Shown here: positions 4,738 through 5,042 of the stretch, in pieces | How positions within the stretch are numbered: the first letter of the stretch is position 1 | Layout: each line of letters starts with the position of its first letter | Source of the DNA: Candidatus Methanomethylophilaceae archaeon | GTDB lineage: Archaea; Thermoplasmatota; Thermoplasmata; Methanomassiliicoccales; Methanomethylophilaceae | Direction: 5' to 3' | Assembly: GCA_011620825.1 (NCBI GenBank) | Contig: WOYN01000004.1 | Coordinates: forward strand, 1 to 5,042 | DNA length: 5,042 bases | The notes under the pieces: model-generated | The model's input: the letters and a program-made list of their open reading frames with translations, nothing else | What the model was told of the DNA's origin: nothing | The model's database searches: none | Program-made: the position numbers and the translations under genes

Positions 4738-5042
4738 ATGGCATTCGAAATTGTAAAACCTGAAGATATCGAGAAGAGGAGCATGGAGATCATCGAATCA
4801 GAGCTGGGTGACCGCACATGGCCCGAGCCGGAGTTTTCCATCGTCAAGAGGTGCATCCATACGTCGGCGGATTTCGATTACGCTGAAAATCTCATCTTCT
4901 CGGAGGATGCGGCTAAAATTGGGATCATGGCCATCAGGGCGGGAGCGAACATCGTGACCGATACAAAGATGGCGTATTCGGGGATCAACAAAGGTCGTCT
5001 TGCATCCCACGGAGGGAACGCATACTGCTTCATAAGCGACGA
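4738..5042 (+). CDS. cbiC: Cobalt-precorrin-8 methylmutase CbiC, N-terminal half (cut by right edge)
   Basis: Moves the methyl group from C11 to C12 in cobalt-precorrin-8, giving cobyrinate, the last ring-modifying step. About 101 codons are visible, starting MAFEIVKPEDIEKRSMEII, where the I-x-x-x-S-M-x-I-I pattern is the usual CbiC/CobH opening. IVKRCIHTSADFDYA (35-49) contains the catalytic histidine (His41 here) in the family's R-x-I-H-x-x-x-D context, and AIRAGANIVTDTKMAYSGI (68-86) matches the conserved G-x-x-I-x-x-D-x-x-M stretch. The frame is open to the window edge; CbiC proteins are about 200-220 residues, so roughly half is missing. Start is fixed by GAGGTGATC just upstream. It lies 9 bp after cbiH, as the fourth gene of the plus-strand operon. 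Confidence 0.94.
   Translation, partial: MAFEIVKPEDIEKRSMEIIESELGDRTWPEPEFSIVKRCIHTSADFDYAENLIFSEDAAKIGIMAIRAGANIVTDTKMAYSGINKGRLASHGGNAYCFISD

Overview
The window holds the core of an anaerobic (early cobalt insertion) cobalamin pathway, arranged as two divergent operons that share one control region of about 180 bp. The minus strand, read from the centre to the left edge, carries cbiD, cbiG and the first third or less of cbiJ/cobK, which is cut by the window edge. The plus strand carries cbiL, cbiF, cbiH and the first half of cbiC, which is cut by the right edge. All calls rest on family motifs read in the translations. No mobile element, RNA gene, CRISPR array or pseudogene was seen.

The organism is most likely an archaeon. 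Candidate promoters look like archaeal TATA boxes, the Shine-Dalgarno sequences are clear and often fused to the stop codon of the gene before, and the corrin genes are compact single-domain versions. A methanogen of the Thermoplasmata (Methanomassiliicoccales-like) would fit the moderate GC content and the likely need for corrinoids, but this is inference; nothing in the window is diagnostic for a genus.

The strand split follows the chemistry. The plus-strand unit supplies the three ring methyltransferases that act early (CbiL at C20, CbiH at C17, CbiF at C11) and the late methylmutase CbiC. The minus-strand unit supplies three consecutive middle steps: CbiG (opening of the ring A lactone), CbiD (C1 methylation) and CbiJ (precorrin-6A reduction). 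CbiE/CbiT, the cobalt chelatase, siroheme-type precorrin-2 synthesis, the amidases and the adenosylation/nucleotide-loop genes are not in the window and may lie on either side.

Genes are tightly packed: cbiD/cbiG and cbiL/cbiF overlap by ATGA, cbiG/cbiJ overlap by 11 or 20 bp, cbiF/cbiH are 1 bp apart and cbiH/cbiC 9 bp apart. The most interesting non-coding signal is in positions 2344-2526: two related inverted repeats of the form TTGGRTGTNNNATCCAA, one near each operon's start and each next to a TATA-like box, plus a lone half-site between them. They look like operators for one regulator controlling both operons. No cobalamin riboswitch is recognisable.
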